This document shows positions 45,020 to 54,918 of a stretch of DNA of 64,000 nucleotides, in pieces. Both the position numbers and the translations under genes were made by a program. Origin of the DNA: Bacteroidota bacterium (GTDB taxonomy: Bacteria; Bacteroidota; Bacteroidia; Bacteroidales; NBLH01); contig JANYKN010000166.1 in the NCBI GenBank assembly GCA_025361565.1, forward strand, positions 1 to 64,000, written 5' to 3'. The notes beneath the pieces are model-generated. The model was not told the DNA's origin, did not search any database, and saw only the letters and a list, made by a program, of their open reading frames with translations. Numbering within the stretch: position 1 is the stretch's first letter; each line of letters opens with the position of its first letter.

Positions 45020-47590
45020 TTAAAAATCCCTCCGTTGATGAACGGCTTCGTTGTCGACCAATTCATCAAACTGTAAATATTCATAAATCGTTTTTTCTTC
45101 AGGAAGAATGGCACTATTATAAATTTCAAAATATTCTTCTACAGTTGGTATTTTATTGGTTAATGAAACAATAGCAGCCAGTTCTGCTGATCCTAAAAAT
45201 ACGTTTGCCCCTTTGCCCATCCTGTTGTTAAAGTTACGTGTGGATGTTGAAAATACGGTTACTCCATCTGGAACTCGCAATTGGTTGCCCATGCAAATGG
45301 AACAACCCGGCATTTCAATTCGTCCACCAATGCGGCTGAAAGTAGAAAAATAGGCTTCATCCTTCAATTTTGCCTGATCCATTCTGGTGGGTGGAACAAT
45401 ATATGTTCGTACATTCGGATTCTGTTGATGCTTCGCCCAGATCTTTCCGGCAGCTCTAAAATGGCCAATATTGGTCATGCATGAACCGATAAATACATCG
45501 TCAATTTTAGTTCCTGCAACTGCTGAAAGTAATTTTACGTCATCAGGATCATTTGGGCAGGCAACAATTGGTTCGGTAATTCTGGAAAGATCAATTTCAA
45601 GTACTTCTGCATATTCGGCATCTTTGTCCCTTTCCAAAAGTATAGGGTTTTTAAGCCATTCGTTTAAAACATTTATCCTGTTTTTTATAGCAACTTCTGA
45701 TTTATATCCATCTTTTAACATTCGCTCCAACAAAGCCACATTTGAACGTACATAATCAGAAACCGATTTAACCGAAAGTTTAATGGTGGCTGCGGCTGCG
45801 CTTCTTTCTGCTGCAGCATCGGTAAGTTCAAATGCCTGTTCTACTGAAATATCAGGCAAACCTTCCATTTCAAGAATACGTCCGTTAAAAACGTTGATTT
45901 TATTCTTCTTAGGCACTGTAAGCATCCCTTCTTGTATTGCAAAAAATGGAATTGCATTAACCACATCACGCAAAGTAACGCCCGACTTTAATTTTCCTTT
46001 AAATTTTACAAGAACCGATTCCGGCATATCAAGTGGCATAAATCCCAAAGCTCCGGCAAATGCAACCATTCCAGAACCGGCTGGAAATGAAATACCTAAT
46101 GGAAAACGGGTATGCGAATCGCCTCCTGTTCCAACAGTATCAGGCAATAGCAAGCGGTTCAACCAGGTGTGGATAACACCATCGCCTGGCATTAGCGAAA
46201 GACCACCACGTTCAATAGTAAATTGAGGTAGTTTTTTATGTGTTTTGATATCTGCTTCTTTTGGGTATGCTGCTGTGTGGCAGAACGATTGCATATACAT
46301 TGGTGCCTGAAATTTCAAACATGCCAATTCTGTCAATTCATCTGCTGTCATTGGGCCGGTTGTGTCCTGAGAACCAACAGTAGTCATGGTTGGTTCAATT
46401 GATGCACCAGGTAAAACTCCTTTTATTCCACAAGCTTTACCCACCATTTTTTGTGCAAGCGTGTATGCTTGGTTTGTCTTGACAACGGGTTGTTCAGGTT
46501 TTGAAAATATAGTTGATTCTGAAAGTCCAAGTGCTTTCCTTGTTTTTTCGGTTAAAGAACGTCCAATTATCAGGTTCATGCGACCACCTGCCCGATATTC
46601 ATCTTTTAAAGTATTGGGTTTAAGGTTAAATGTTGTTATTAAATTGCCTTTTTCATCCTTAATTTCCCCTTTTAAAGTGTATATATTTATAACATCTCCA
46701 TTATTAATTTTACTCATATCGCAGCTAATTGGCAATGCACCGGAATCTTCAAGAGTATTGAAAAAGATTGGAGCAATGGCTTTACCAAGCACAACGCCAC
46801 ATCTACGTTTGTTTGGAACAAAAGCTATATCTTCGCCAATATGCCAAAGCACTGAATTAGTGGCTGATTTTCTGGAAGATCCGGTACCAACTACATCACC
46901 TGCAAATGCCACCAAATGGCCTTGTTTCCGCCATTCTGCAATGGTTTTATTCCCTTCAGGAAAAAGAGTTTGTCCCATTGACAATGAATGTAAAGGGATA
47001 TCGGGACGGGTAGATGCATCGGATGCCGGTGAAAAATCGTCGGTATTTATTTCGCCATCCACTTTAAATACTTTGACTTTGAATTCCGATGGAAACTCAG
47101 GTCTTGAAGTAAACCATTCTGCATTGGCCCAAGAGTCTATTACTTTTTTTGCAGAAGCATTGGTTTTTGAAAGATTTAATATGATTTCAAAAGCATCATA
47201 AACCAAGGTAATTCCGCTAAGGGCTTTGGCGGCATCATCAGCTACATCAGCAATTTTCAATGCTTCAACCAATGGATTTACATTGTAACCACCAATCATG
47301 GTTCCCAAAATAAAAATGGCTTCTTTTTTATCGATTAATGGGGTTTTGATTTGTCCCTGAACAATTTTATTCAAAAAAGCAGCTTTGATTTCGGCAGATG
47401 GATCAACTCCCGGACTAATCCTGTCCTTGAACAACTGAACTAAAAATGTTTCCTGTCCTTTTGGGGGATTTTCCAACAATTTACAAATTTCAGCAGTTTG
47501 AACCGTATTTAAAGGTAATGCAGGAAGCCCAAGTTCATTTCGTTCCTTTTCGTGCTTTAAGTAAGCATTAATTATTTCGTTATTTGTCAT
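45020..47590 (-). CDS. acnB: Aconitate hydratase B (bifunctional 2-methylisocitrate dehydratase)
   Basis: An 856-residue AcnB-type aconitase, close to the usual 860. It has the AcnB domain order with an N-terminal HEAT-like part (TNNEIINAYLKHEKERNELG), the swivel domain and the catalytic core. FIGSCMTNIGHFRAAG and MPGCSICMGNQLR supply the cysteines of the 4Fe-4S cluster. The enzyme converts citrate to isocitrate in the TCA cycle and can act in the methylcitrate cycle. The start at 47590 is chosen because it gives the family N-terminus; the frame extends 11 codons upstream to a TTG. Confidence 0.95.
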   Translation of the reverse strand: MTNNEIINAYLKHEKERNELGLPALPLNTVQTAEICKLLENPPKGQETFLVQLFKDRISPGVDPSAEIKAAFLNKIVQGQIKTPLIDKKEAIFILGTMIGGYNVNPLVEALKIADVADDAAKALSGITLVYDAFEIILNLSKTNASAKKVIDSWANAEWFTSRPEFPSEFKVKVFKVDGEINTDDFSPASDASTRPDIPLHSLSMGQTLFPEGNKTIAEWRKQGHLVAFAGDVVGTGSSRKSATNSVLWHIGEDIAFVPNKRRCGVVLGKAIAPIFFNTLEDSGALPISCDMSKINNGDVINIYTLKGEIKDEKGNLITTFNLKPNTLKDEYRAGGRMNLIIGRSLTEKTRKALGLSESTIFSKPEQPVVKTNQAYTLAQKMVGKACGIKGVLPGASIEPTMTTVGSQDTTGPMTADELTELACLKFQAPMYMQSFCHTAAYPKEADIKTHKKLPQFTIERGGLSLMPGDGVIHTWLNRLLLPDTVGTGGDSHTRFPLGISFPAGSGMVAFAGALGFMPLDMPESVLVKFKGKLKSGVTLRDVVNAIPFFAIQEGMLTVPKKNKINVFNGRILEMEGLPDISVEQAFELTDAAAERSAAAATIKLSVKSVSDYVRSNVALLERMLKDGYKSEVAIKNRINVLNEWLKNPILLERDKDAEYAEVLEIDLSRITEPIVACPNDPDDVKLLSAVAGTKIDDVFIGSCMTNIGHFRAAGKIWAKHQQNPNVRTYIVPPTRMDQAKLKDEAYFSTFSRIGGRIEMPGCSICMGNQLRVPDGVTVFSTSTRNFNNRMGKGANVFLGSAELAAIVSLTNKIPTVEEYFEIYNSAILPEEKTIYEYLQFDELVDNEAVHQRRDF

Positions 47591-47763
47591 ATGATGAGTT
47601 GTTGAATTTTTATTATTTAACAAAAATATAAATAATTAAAGAATTTGATCTCGATTTTATTTTTATTAGAAATGATTTATCATTTTTATTGAATTGTGTC
47701 TTATCATGAAATAGCTTGACTTTATTGTCAAGCTATTTCACGATAAGACAGAAAGCTATTAAC

Positions 47764-47800
47764 AAAAAAGACCTTTCGGATTTTAAACATCCGAAAGGTC
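47764..47800 (-). terminator. Terminator after the tandem adenylate kinase gene
   Basis: Perfect 12-base stem GACCTTTCGGAT / ATCCGAAAGGTC; read on the minus strand it is followed by a TTTTTT run. Confidence 0.8.
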
Positions 47801-47870
47801 TCGTTCATACCCTGAAGTTCTCAATTTGTACTTAATGTTTTGATTTTTTTATCCACTTACAAATCAATAA

Positions 47871-49040
47871 TCACCTCAAATTTTTCAAACCCTTTTCAAT
47901 TTCAACCGATAATCTTTCAAAAACAACCTCGAAAGGTGCTTCGCCATTGACTATTGCTACATCATGTATTTCCTTGTATTTATCGAGTACTGGAATCGAT
48001 TTATCTTCATGCTCCTTTAATCGGTTTACAATTTTCTCAATACTTGTATCGTAGGGCATGCAATGGTCGGTTTTGCTTCGAATCCCCAATCTGGTAACGA
48101 GTTCAAGTGTACTTACCTGTATGTCAATAATTTTACTGATTGTTGAATTGTGCTTTTTTAATATTCCATCCAAAATATACGATTGCACTAAAGTTCGCGG
48201 AAATCCTTTAAAAATAAATCCTCTTATGTTTTTTGAATTTTCAATTTTCTTTTCAATTAGTGGCACAACAATTTCATCAGGAACCAATTCGCCGTTTTCG
48301 TAAAGTTGAGTAATTCGTTTACCCATTTCAGTTCCCTCTTTTATTTCTTCCTCTAACATTTGACCGGTAGCAACATATTCGAGCCCGTATTTTTTGGCAA
48401 GTGCCATGCCTTGTGAACCCCTACCACAACCAGGATATCCGAAAATTACAACATTCATGAGTTTTTTACTCATTTCTTTATTTATAATTTCTTCAATTTG
48501 AGCTGTAACCTCTTCGACCTTTCTTAATCCGTTGATAGCAACATAATTACCCTTTTCCTTGTAGAAATTTAGTACAGGTAATGTTTTTTCTTCATACTCT
48601 TTCAACCGGTTACGAATTACTTTTTCATTATCATCAAGCCTGCCAGAAGTTAGGCCCCTGTTCAAAAGGCGCACCACCGACTCGTCTTCGGGCAATTCAA
48701 TACTGATTAAACAATTGAGCGAAGTATTTAGCTTAATCATTAAACCTTCCAGAATGTATGCTTGTATGTACGTACGTGGAAAACCGTCGAACAGAAAACC
48801 ACTGGCTTGTGGGTTCTCTTTAATGGTTTTTTCTAGAATTTGCACAATAATTTCATCAGAAACAAGCTTTCCTGCCGAAATAAAACTTTTAGCCTCAAGC
48901 CCCAGTTTGCTTTCTTCAGCAAGTTCTTTTCGCAATAAATCGCCTGTTGAAATGTAGAACAAATTGTACTTTTCAATTAAAAAAGCGGATTGAGTTCCTT
49001 TTCCTGCGCCTGGAGGACCAAAGAGTGCTATATTTATCAT
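47871..49040 (-). CDS. adk: Tandem adenylate kinase with a degenerate second domain
   Basis: A 389-residue fusion of two adenylate kinase domains. The first (1-190) is complete: P-loop GPPGAGKGTQ (8-17), STGDLLRKE with Arg37, GFLFDGFPRT with Asp85, and the short Bacteroidetes lid SGRLDD. The second (from about 195) has GYPGCGRGSQ with Arg207 instead of the P-loop Lys, ATGQMLEEE with Glu230 instead of the AMP-binding Arg, and FKGFPRT with Lys278 instead of Asp. The second half therefore looks non-catalytic or changed in specificity. Normal Adk is about 190 residues. The gene supplies ADP/AMP balance and lies upstream of acnB. Confidence 0.88.
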   Translation of the reverse strand: MINIALFGPPGAGKGTQSAFLIEKYNLFYISTGDLLRKELAEESKLGLEAKSFISAGKLVSDEIIVQILEKTIKENPQASGFLFDGFPRTYIQAYILEGLMIKLNTSLNCLISIELPEDESVVRLLNRGLTSGRLDDNEKVIRNRLKEYEEKTLPVLNFYKEKGNYVAINGLRKVEEVTAQIEEIINKEMSKKLMNVVIFGYPGCGRGSQGMALAKKYGLEYVATGQMLEEEIKEGTEMGKRITQLYENGELVPDEIVVPLIEKKIENSKNIRGFIFKGFPRTLVQSYILDGILKKHNSTISKIIDIQVSTLELVTRLGIRSKTDHCMPYDTSIEKIVNRLKEHEDKSIPVLDKYKEIHDVAIVNGEAPFEVVFERLSVEIEKGLKNLR

Positions 49041-49241
49041 AACTTACTGAATTAATTGAATGATTGAGAGTGTAAATTAAATAAAAAAAATCGTTGATTT
49101 ATAATTACATATCATTTTTATCTCAATCATCCTGAAAAAATAATAGATATCCGAATCATGAAATTTTGATTTATACCTTTTTATTCTTGCCGTTTTTATT
49201 GCTAATATTGTTTTTTTTAAATGTCATGTTTTATATCCTGA

Positions 49242-49249
49242 TAAGTTTG
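49242..49249 (+). promoter_or_regulatory. Candidate promoter -7 element of the PBP1C gene
   Basis: TAAGTTTG matches TAnnTTTG 24 bases before the start codon. No clear -33 TTG at the expected spacing. Confidence 0.35.
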
Positions 49250-49272
49250 GGATTTTAATACTAAAATCATAA

Positions 49273-51789
49273 ATGATTAATAATCTGAAAAATAATAATT
49301 TTGCTAAAAATATAAAGTTTTTCCAACCTGAAAAGATTTATACATGGTTGAAAATTATTATTCATCAAGTATTGTTCTCTGCAAAAAATATTAGTTTCAG
49401 GCAGCTTTTGCGAGGCATACAAAAATTCAATTATAAAGGTCTTTTTCTAAAAATAAAACAATTCGATTACAAAGGCCGTTGGCTAAAAATCACTTTTGAA
49501 ATACGTATATCCATCCTTGTTTTTCTCTCCTTATTAAGTTTGTTTCTCATTCTTGATTTGATCTTTTCACTGCCTGATGAAGTTGACTATTCAACCATAA
49601 TAATCAGTTCCGACAGCACAGTTGTTCATGCATTTTTAAGTACTGATGAAAAATGGCGTATGAAAACCGAACTCTCCGAGATTACGCCACTTCTGAGAAA
49701 AGCCATTATTTACAAGGAAGACAAGTATTTTTACTTCCATACCGGAATTAATTATTTTGCAGTTTTCAGGGCTTTTGTAAATAATATTCTTCAAAAAAAA
49801 CGTACATCAGGTGCATCAACCATTACCATGCAGGTGGCCAGGCTTTTGGAACCCAAAGAGAGAACCTATTTTAACAAGTTCATAGAAATGTTCAGGGCTG
49901 TTCAACTTGAGTTTCATTATAGTAAAGATGAAATACTTCAACTTTACCTTAATTTGGTTCCATTTGGCGGTAATCTCGAAGGAGTTAAAACAGCCTCAGT
50001 GATGTATTTCGAAAAAGCACCCAATCATCTAAGTTTGGCAGAATTGACTGCACTTTCAGTAATTCCTAACAAACCAAATTCACTGGTGTTAGGTAAAAAT
50101 AACGACCAAATCATTGAACAACGAAATAAATGGCTAAAACGATTTGCCAAAGCAGGGCTTTTTCCCAAACAGGATATTGAAGATGCATTAAATGAGCCAC
50201 TTGATGCATTCAGGCACGAATCGCCCAAAATGGCTCCACAATATGCGTATCGTTTAAAAAGTTTGTACCCCGAATTGCCTATTATTGCTACCCAACTTGA
50301 AGTTAACAAGCAGGCCAAAGTGCAAAATCTGGTTAAAAATTACATCAACAGGCTTTATAACCGGAATATTAAAAATGCGGCTGTAATGGTTATTGATAAT
50401 CAAAAAAACAGCGTGGTTGTTTATGTTGGCTCTGCCGATTTTGCTAATACAGAAGATGCCGGTCAGGTTGATGGTGTTGTTGCAATCAGATCTCCCGGAA
50501 GCACATTGAAACCTCTACTATATGGATTGGCTTTTGATAAAGGGATTATAACACCAAAATTAAAAATCACAGATGTTCCAGTAAGCTATGGAGGCTATGA
50601 ACCACATAATTATGATCAAAAATATCACGGATTTGTAACGATAGAATTTGCTTTGATAAACTCGCTCAATATTGTAGCCGTTAAACTTTTGCAGCAAATC
50701 AGGACCCAACAATTTGTTAATTCACTAAAAAAACTGGGCTTTGATCAAATCCGAAAGGATGAAAAAAAATTGGGCTTATCATTGGTTCTTGGCGGATGTG
50801 GTGTTAATCTGGAGCAATTAACAAAAATGTATCATGCATTTGCCAACAAAGGATTATTTACCGAATTAAATTGGTTGGCAGCCGATAAAGACAAAGGCGG
50901 TTTTCAAGTCATTTCAGCCGAATCGGCTTATATGCTCACGGAAATCATGAGTAAAGTAAAACGTCCCGATATGCCTATGGAGTGGCAAAATAGCGCCGAT
51001 TTACCAAGGGTTGCATGGAAAACTGGAACATCTTATGGACGAAAAGATGCATGGAGCATTGGTTATAATAAAAATTATACTGTAGGCATTTGGGTTGGAA
51101 ATTTTTCAGCCGAGGGCGTTCAGGAACTGAGTGGAGCAGAATCTGCGGCACCGCTGCTATTCGAAATATTCAATACGCTTGATTATCGTTCCGAAGCCGA
51201 ATGGTACCATGTTCCAAAAAATATCGATTTTAGATTGGTTTGCTCAGAAACGGGTTTGCCAATCAACGATTTTTGCAAAAATATTTTGTCCGATTCTTAT
51301 ATTCCTTCTGTTTCTACCAATCAAATCTGTAATCATTTAAAAATGAGTTATATTTCGCCCGATTCAAGTATTTCGTATTGTAAAACCTGCCTCCCCGAAG
51401 CAGGATATATTAAAGCCTGGTATCCAAATTACTTACCCGAAATGATAACCTATTACGATGAAAATCAGATTAATTACCGCAAAGTTCCAATTCATAATCC
51501 AGCATGCGAAAGGGTATTTGCAGAGAATAAACCCGAAATTACATCACCTATGCACAATGTGGAATATTATGTTGATAAAACGGATAATACAAGCATTATG
51601 CTGTCATGCAATGCAGCCAATGATGTGGACAAGGTATTTTGGTATGTAAATGATAAGTTTATCAAATCCTCGGCGCCTACTAAAAAAGTTTTTTTTACAC
51701 CAAGCGAGGGCAATTTAAAAATTTCGTGCACCGATGATAAAGGAAGAAATACAGATATTTCAATTGTAGTTAAAATGATCAATTTTTGA
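49273..51789 (+). CDS. pbpC: Penicillin-binding protein 1C
   Basis: An 838-residue bifunctional peptidoglycan synthase. After a transmembrane helix (about 76-100) comes the GT51 glycosyltransferase domain with KEDKYFYFHTGIN and SGASTITMQVARLLEP, then the transpeptidase domain with SPGSTLKPL (Ser410, Lys413), the SLN motif in FALINSLNIVAVK and KTGTS. A C-terminal BiPBP_C-like domain (after about 700) is specific for PBP1C. The N-terminal cytoplasmic part is longer than usual and repeats a KIKQFDYKG-like motif twice. It is followed by a lytic transglycosylase gene. Confidence 0.93.
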   Translation: MINNLKNNNFAKNIKFFQPEKIYTWLKIIIHQVLFSAKNISFRQLLRGIQKFNYKGLFLKIKQFDYKGRWLKITFEIRISILVFLSLLSLFLILDLIFSLPDEVDYSTIIISSDSTVVHAFLSTDEKWRMKTELSEITPLLRKAIIYKEDKYFYFHTGINYFAVFRAFVNNILQKKRTSGASTITMQVARLLEPKERTYFNKFIEMFRAVQLEFHYSKDEILQLYLNLVPFGGNLEGVKTASVMYFEKAPNHLSLAELTALSVIPNKPNSLVLGKNNDQIIEQRNKWLKRFAKAGLFPKQDIEDALNEPLDAFRHESPKMAPQYAYRLKSLYPELPIIATQLEVNKQAKVQNLVKNYINRLYNRNIKNAAVMVIDNQKNSVVVYVGSADFANTEDAGQVDGVVAIRSPGSTLKPLLYGLAFDKGIITPKLKITDVPVSYGGYEPHNYDQKYHGFVTIEFALINSLNIVAVKLLQQIRTQQFVNSLKKLGFDQIRKDEKKLGLSLVLGGCGVNLEQLTKMYHAFANKGLFTELNWLAADKDKGGFQVISAESAYMLTEIMSKVKRPDMPMEWQNSADLPRVAWKTGTSYGRKDAWSIGYNKNYTVGIWVGNFSAEGVQELSGAESAAPLLFEIFNTLDYRSEAEWYHVPKNIDFRLVCSETGLPINDFCKNILSDSYIPSVSTNQICNHLKMSYISPDSSISYCKTCLPEAGYIKAWYPNYLPEMITYYDENQINYRKVPIHNPACERVFAENKPEITSPMHNVEYYVDKTDNTSIMLSCNAANDVDKVFWYVNDKFIKSSAPTKKVFFTPSEGNLKISCTDDKGRNTDISIVVKMINF

Positions 51790-51857
51790 TACGCTAAAAG
51801 TCAAATTGCCGTTTATATCAAAAGATTAATCACTATAAGTTTCAAATAACTGATCTA

Positions 51858-52688
51858 TTGATGAAAAAAATTCTGATAATAGCTTTGCTTGTTATACTAA
51901 ACAGCTGTAAATCATATGATTTTCCGGCTGTTAAAAATAGGGATAAATTATTGACCAAAAATTTTACAACATATTATAAAAGTAAAATACCGGAGCCTGT
52001 TTTTAAAAACCTGAACATGCTGGGCAAAGTGAAAAAACAAGGTGTTTATGGACAAAGGTTATATGGAATGATATTACGAAGTTTGCGCTTTAAAAACATT
52101 ACCGATAAAGTGGAAAAAAAGTATAAATTACCTGAAAATTTATTACTTGCCATGATTATGCACGAATCCGGAGGTGTGGATTTATTGCCAAATAGCAGTG
52201 ATGATGGAGGGATTGGATTAATTCATATGCAGCCCAGTTTGGCCAAAAGATTTGGGCTTTCGACCTATGAAAACTGTGATAAGCTGGTTTGCAAATTACA
52301 CGGTTCCGAAATGCGAAAACTGATAAAGCAAATTGGTTCAGACAGAAAAAAATTGATTTTAATTGACGATAGGTTTCATCCAATTTTGAATATTGATGCG
52401 GCAGCGCGGATGTTGGTTTATTATCGTTCTGGTGATCAAATTAAAGATACGCCTTTAAAAACAGCCATATATGGATATGCAGGTAAGTATAACTACCAGA
52501 AATATTACGATAATATCGAAATTTATATGTTAAAATTAAATGATAAACAGTTTTTGGATGAAATTAAAGCCGATTTTAACAGGCAAAACGTAAATATGAC
52601 ATTGAATGGAAAACCTGGCAATTTTGATTCATACCTTGCAGCCCATCAGGAACAAAATCTAAACTATGGGCTAGATGATTACAAATGA
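51858..52688 (+). CDS. Lytic transglycosylase lipoprotein (SLT domain)
   Basis: A 276-residue lipoprotein (signal MKKILIIALLVILNSC). The SLT domain shows LLLAMIMHESGG with catalytic Glu103 and GGIGLIHMQPSLAKRFGL, the usual ES and GLMQ-type motifs. It would cleave the glycan strand of peptidoglycan to 1,6-anhydro products. It is encoded 68 bases after PBP1C on the same strand, so synthesis and cleavage of peptidoglycan may be coregulated. The C-terminal about 60 residues have no recognised domain. Confidence 0.85.
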   Translation: MMKKILIIALLVILNSCKSYDFPAVKNRDKLLTKNFTTYYKSKIPEPVFKNLNMLGKVKKQGVYGQRLYGMILRSLRFKNITDKVEKKYKLPENLLLAMIMHESGGVDLLPNSSDDGGIGLIHMQPSLAKRFGLSTYENCDKLVCKLHGSEMRKLIKQIGSDRKKLILIDDRFHPILNIDAAARMLVYYRSGDQIKDTPLKTAIYGYAGKYNYQKYYDNIEIYMLKLNDKQFLDEIKADFNRQNVNMTLNGKPGNFDSYLAAHQEQNLNYGLDDYK

Positions 52689-52857
52689 AAGTTGATTTTT
52701 TTCATTCAATCATTCACATAATAAACATTACCTAATACAAGCAACATTAATTTTGGCATCCCAATTGCAGAATAATTTCTTGAATTACATCGTTTAGATA
52801 CGAATAATTAAATCAAATGGAAAATGTTTGTGCCTTTATAATACATTTCGAGGCGAG

Positions 52858-54891
52858 ATGAAGGGATTGATTTATTTTGTTATAACTATCAGCATGTTTT
52901 GTTCATCAGCAATAACAGCGCAGCGCAACAAAACTGAGGAACACAAAAAGAAAGAAGATACTGAAGAACTTGCTGAAATTTATTTGCAAGAAGGTAAATT
53001 TGAAAAAGCCCTTCTAATTTATCGTAATTCTTTGGATAATAATGCAAAGAGTCCACGACTTAATTTTTTTGTGGGATATTGCTATCTGAATACCGATTAT
53101 GGATTGGAACAGGCAATTGAGTATTTAAAAAATGCCACAACTCTTACACCCGATAAAGACGATGAAAGCTCACCGGTTGAAGCCTATTATTATCTTGCAA
53201 AAGCTTATCATTTAAACAACCAATTTCAATTATCAATTGATATTATCGATAAACTGCTGGGAAAAATCCCACAAAATGATAAGCCATTTATCAATCAAGC
53301 AAATAGACTGAAAGAATTCTGCGAAAATGCTTTAATGTTGTCGCAAACCAAAGCTGGTATTAATGTTGATAATATTTTTGAATTCAATTCGAAATATTCG
53401 GATATTAATCCACTTATTTTTAATAATGGTCAGGAAGCTATTTTTAGTTCGCGAAGGGAAATTCATCAACTTCGAAAAAAAATGGATGATGATCAGTTTG
53501 ACGAAAACATCTATTATACAAAAATACTAGATGATGAATGGATTACACCTTATGGCCTTAGCAAATCTATTAATACCATTGATCACGAATCGGCATGTTG
53601 GATTTCCGAAAACGGCAAACAACTAATTATCAGTCGGATGACCGAAGATAAAATCAATTTATATTTCAGCAATAAAAATGAGCAAGGGGAATGGTCCGTT
53701 CCTGAAAAATTTCCGGAACCAATTAATGGCCACAGTCAACAGACATTTGGAAGTCTTTCTTCTGATGGCAAATATCTCTATTTTACGAGTGATAGGAAAG
53801 GTGGATATGGTGGTACTGATATTTATGTTTCAGAAAATAAAGGAAATAATATTTGGGGAACTCCTAAAAACCTGGGGCCATCAGTAAACACCTCATACAA
53901 TGAGGAATCTCCTTTCATGCACGAGAATGGCGTATTGTTTTTTTGTTCCGAAGGCCATATTTCCATGGGCGGTTTTGATATGTTTGCTACTTATCAGGAT
54001 AATGCAGGAAATTGGATGAATCCCGTTAATTTGGGTTTGCCACTGAATTCGGTTGAAGATGATTTTTTTTATCAACCATTGCCAGGAGGACAATATGCTT
54101 TTTCTTCGTCGGAAAGAAAAGGTGCAAAAGGGAAAAGCGATATATATCGATTTATTATTTCTGATTCCACAGATAGAGGATATGCATTGATTTCTGGAAA
54201 TATTATGTTTCCACCAAAAATTGCAGCAGAAAAAACTATCGGAATAAAGTTCAAAAATAATCAAACAGCTGAAGAAATTGGTCCCTTCAGAACGGACAAA
54301 AACGGAAATTATAGTTTTATTTTACCTGCGCAATCCAATTATCAAATGTCTTTTTTATATCAGAATAAATTATTTTATTCCGTAATCATAAATATTCCAA
54401 AGAGCTATTCATTCTTATGTATGGATCAATCCATTATTATTCCTAATCTTAAACTTGAATTGGACAACAACTTACAGGCTGTTAATCAGACGATTTCAAA
54501 TAATGAAAAAATCAATATTATTTATTCAGTTAATAAATCGACAGAACGTATTAAATTAGCCACCACCATTGCATCGGTTGAAAATAATTACTCTGACTCC
54601 ACTTTTCTTTCTGACTTAAATAAGTCAAATGGAAATATAAATAATGACGACAATAAAAAGGACAGCATTTTTTCCATTAAACTTGTCAGCTCTAAGTCGC
54701 GCATACCGCTTTCAACGTTTTCAGACTCAGGTAAAGTTAAGGAACACATTGATAGCAAAGGTAATTATATCTATTATATTGGAGAATTTGATTATGAATG
54801 GGAAGCATTAATACAACTCCGGTCAATTAAAGAAAAATATCCAAAGGCCACTATTTTTGTAAATAGCTTTACCTCGGATTTGTCCAATTAA
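52858..54891 (+). CDS. TPR-PD40 envelope protein with a SPOR-like end
   Basis: A 677-residue exported protein; the ATG at 52858 gives the signal MKGLIYFVITISMFCSSAIT, while the frame begins 10 codons earlier at a TTG. TPR units (about 30-150) precede a PD40/WD40-like beta-propeller with repeats of the type FGSLSSDGKYLYFTSDRKGG. A beta-sandwich domain (about 440-530) and a C-terminal segment (GNYIYYIGEFDYEWEALIQL) resembling a SPOR domain follow. The order is like PorE-type T9SS or gliding proteins, but the usual OmpA peptidoglycan-binding domain is absent. It probably interacts with peptidoglycan and the outer membrane. Confidence 0.78.
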   Translation: MKGLIYFVITISMFCSSAITAQRNKTEEHKKKEDTEELAEIYLQEGKFEKALLIYRNSLDNNAKSPRLNFFVGYCYLNTDYGLEQAIEYLKNATTLTPDKDDESSPVEAYYYLAKAYHLNNQFQLSIDIIDKLLGKIPQNDKPFINQANRLKEFCENALMLSQTKAGINVDNIFEFNSKYSDINPLIFNNGQEAIFSSRREIHQLRKKMDDDQFDENIYYTKILDDEWITPYGLSKSINTIDHESACWISENGKQLIISRMTEDKINLYFSNKNEQGEWSVPEKFPEPINGHSQQTFGSLSSDGKYLYFTSDRKGGYGGTDIYVSENKGNNIWGTPKNLGPSVNTSYNEESPFMHENGVLFFCSEGHISMGGFDMFATYQDNAGNWMNPVNLGLPLNSVEDDFFYQPLPGGQYAFSSSERKGAKGKSDIYRFIISDSTDRGYALISGNIMFPPKIAAEKTIGIKFKNNQTAEEIGPFRTDKNGNYSFILPAQSNYQMSFLYQNKLFYSVIINIPKSYSFLCMDQSIIIPNLKLELDNNLQAVNQTISNNEKINIIYSVNKSTERIKLATTIASVENNYSDSTFLSDLNKSNGNINNDDNKKDSIFSIKLVSSKSRIPLSTFSDSGKVKEHIDSKGNYIYYIGEFDYEWEALIQLRSIKEKYPKATIFVNSFTSDLSN

Positions 54892-54918
54892 TCACTCATA
54901 TTTTATTAATCCAAACAA

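Noticed and set aside
46386-47201. A 271-codon open frame on the plus strand opposite acnB, and several other long antisense frames (for example opposite mutS2 at 61267-61776)
   Set aside because: They mirror the codon pattern of well-supported genes on the other strand, contain low-complexity Ser/Phe/Ile-rich translations and match no family.
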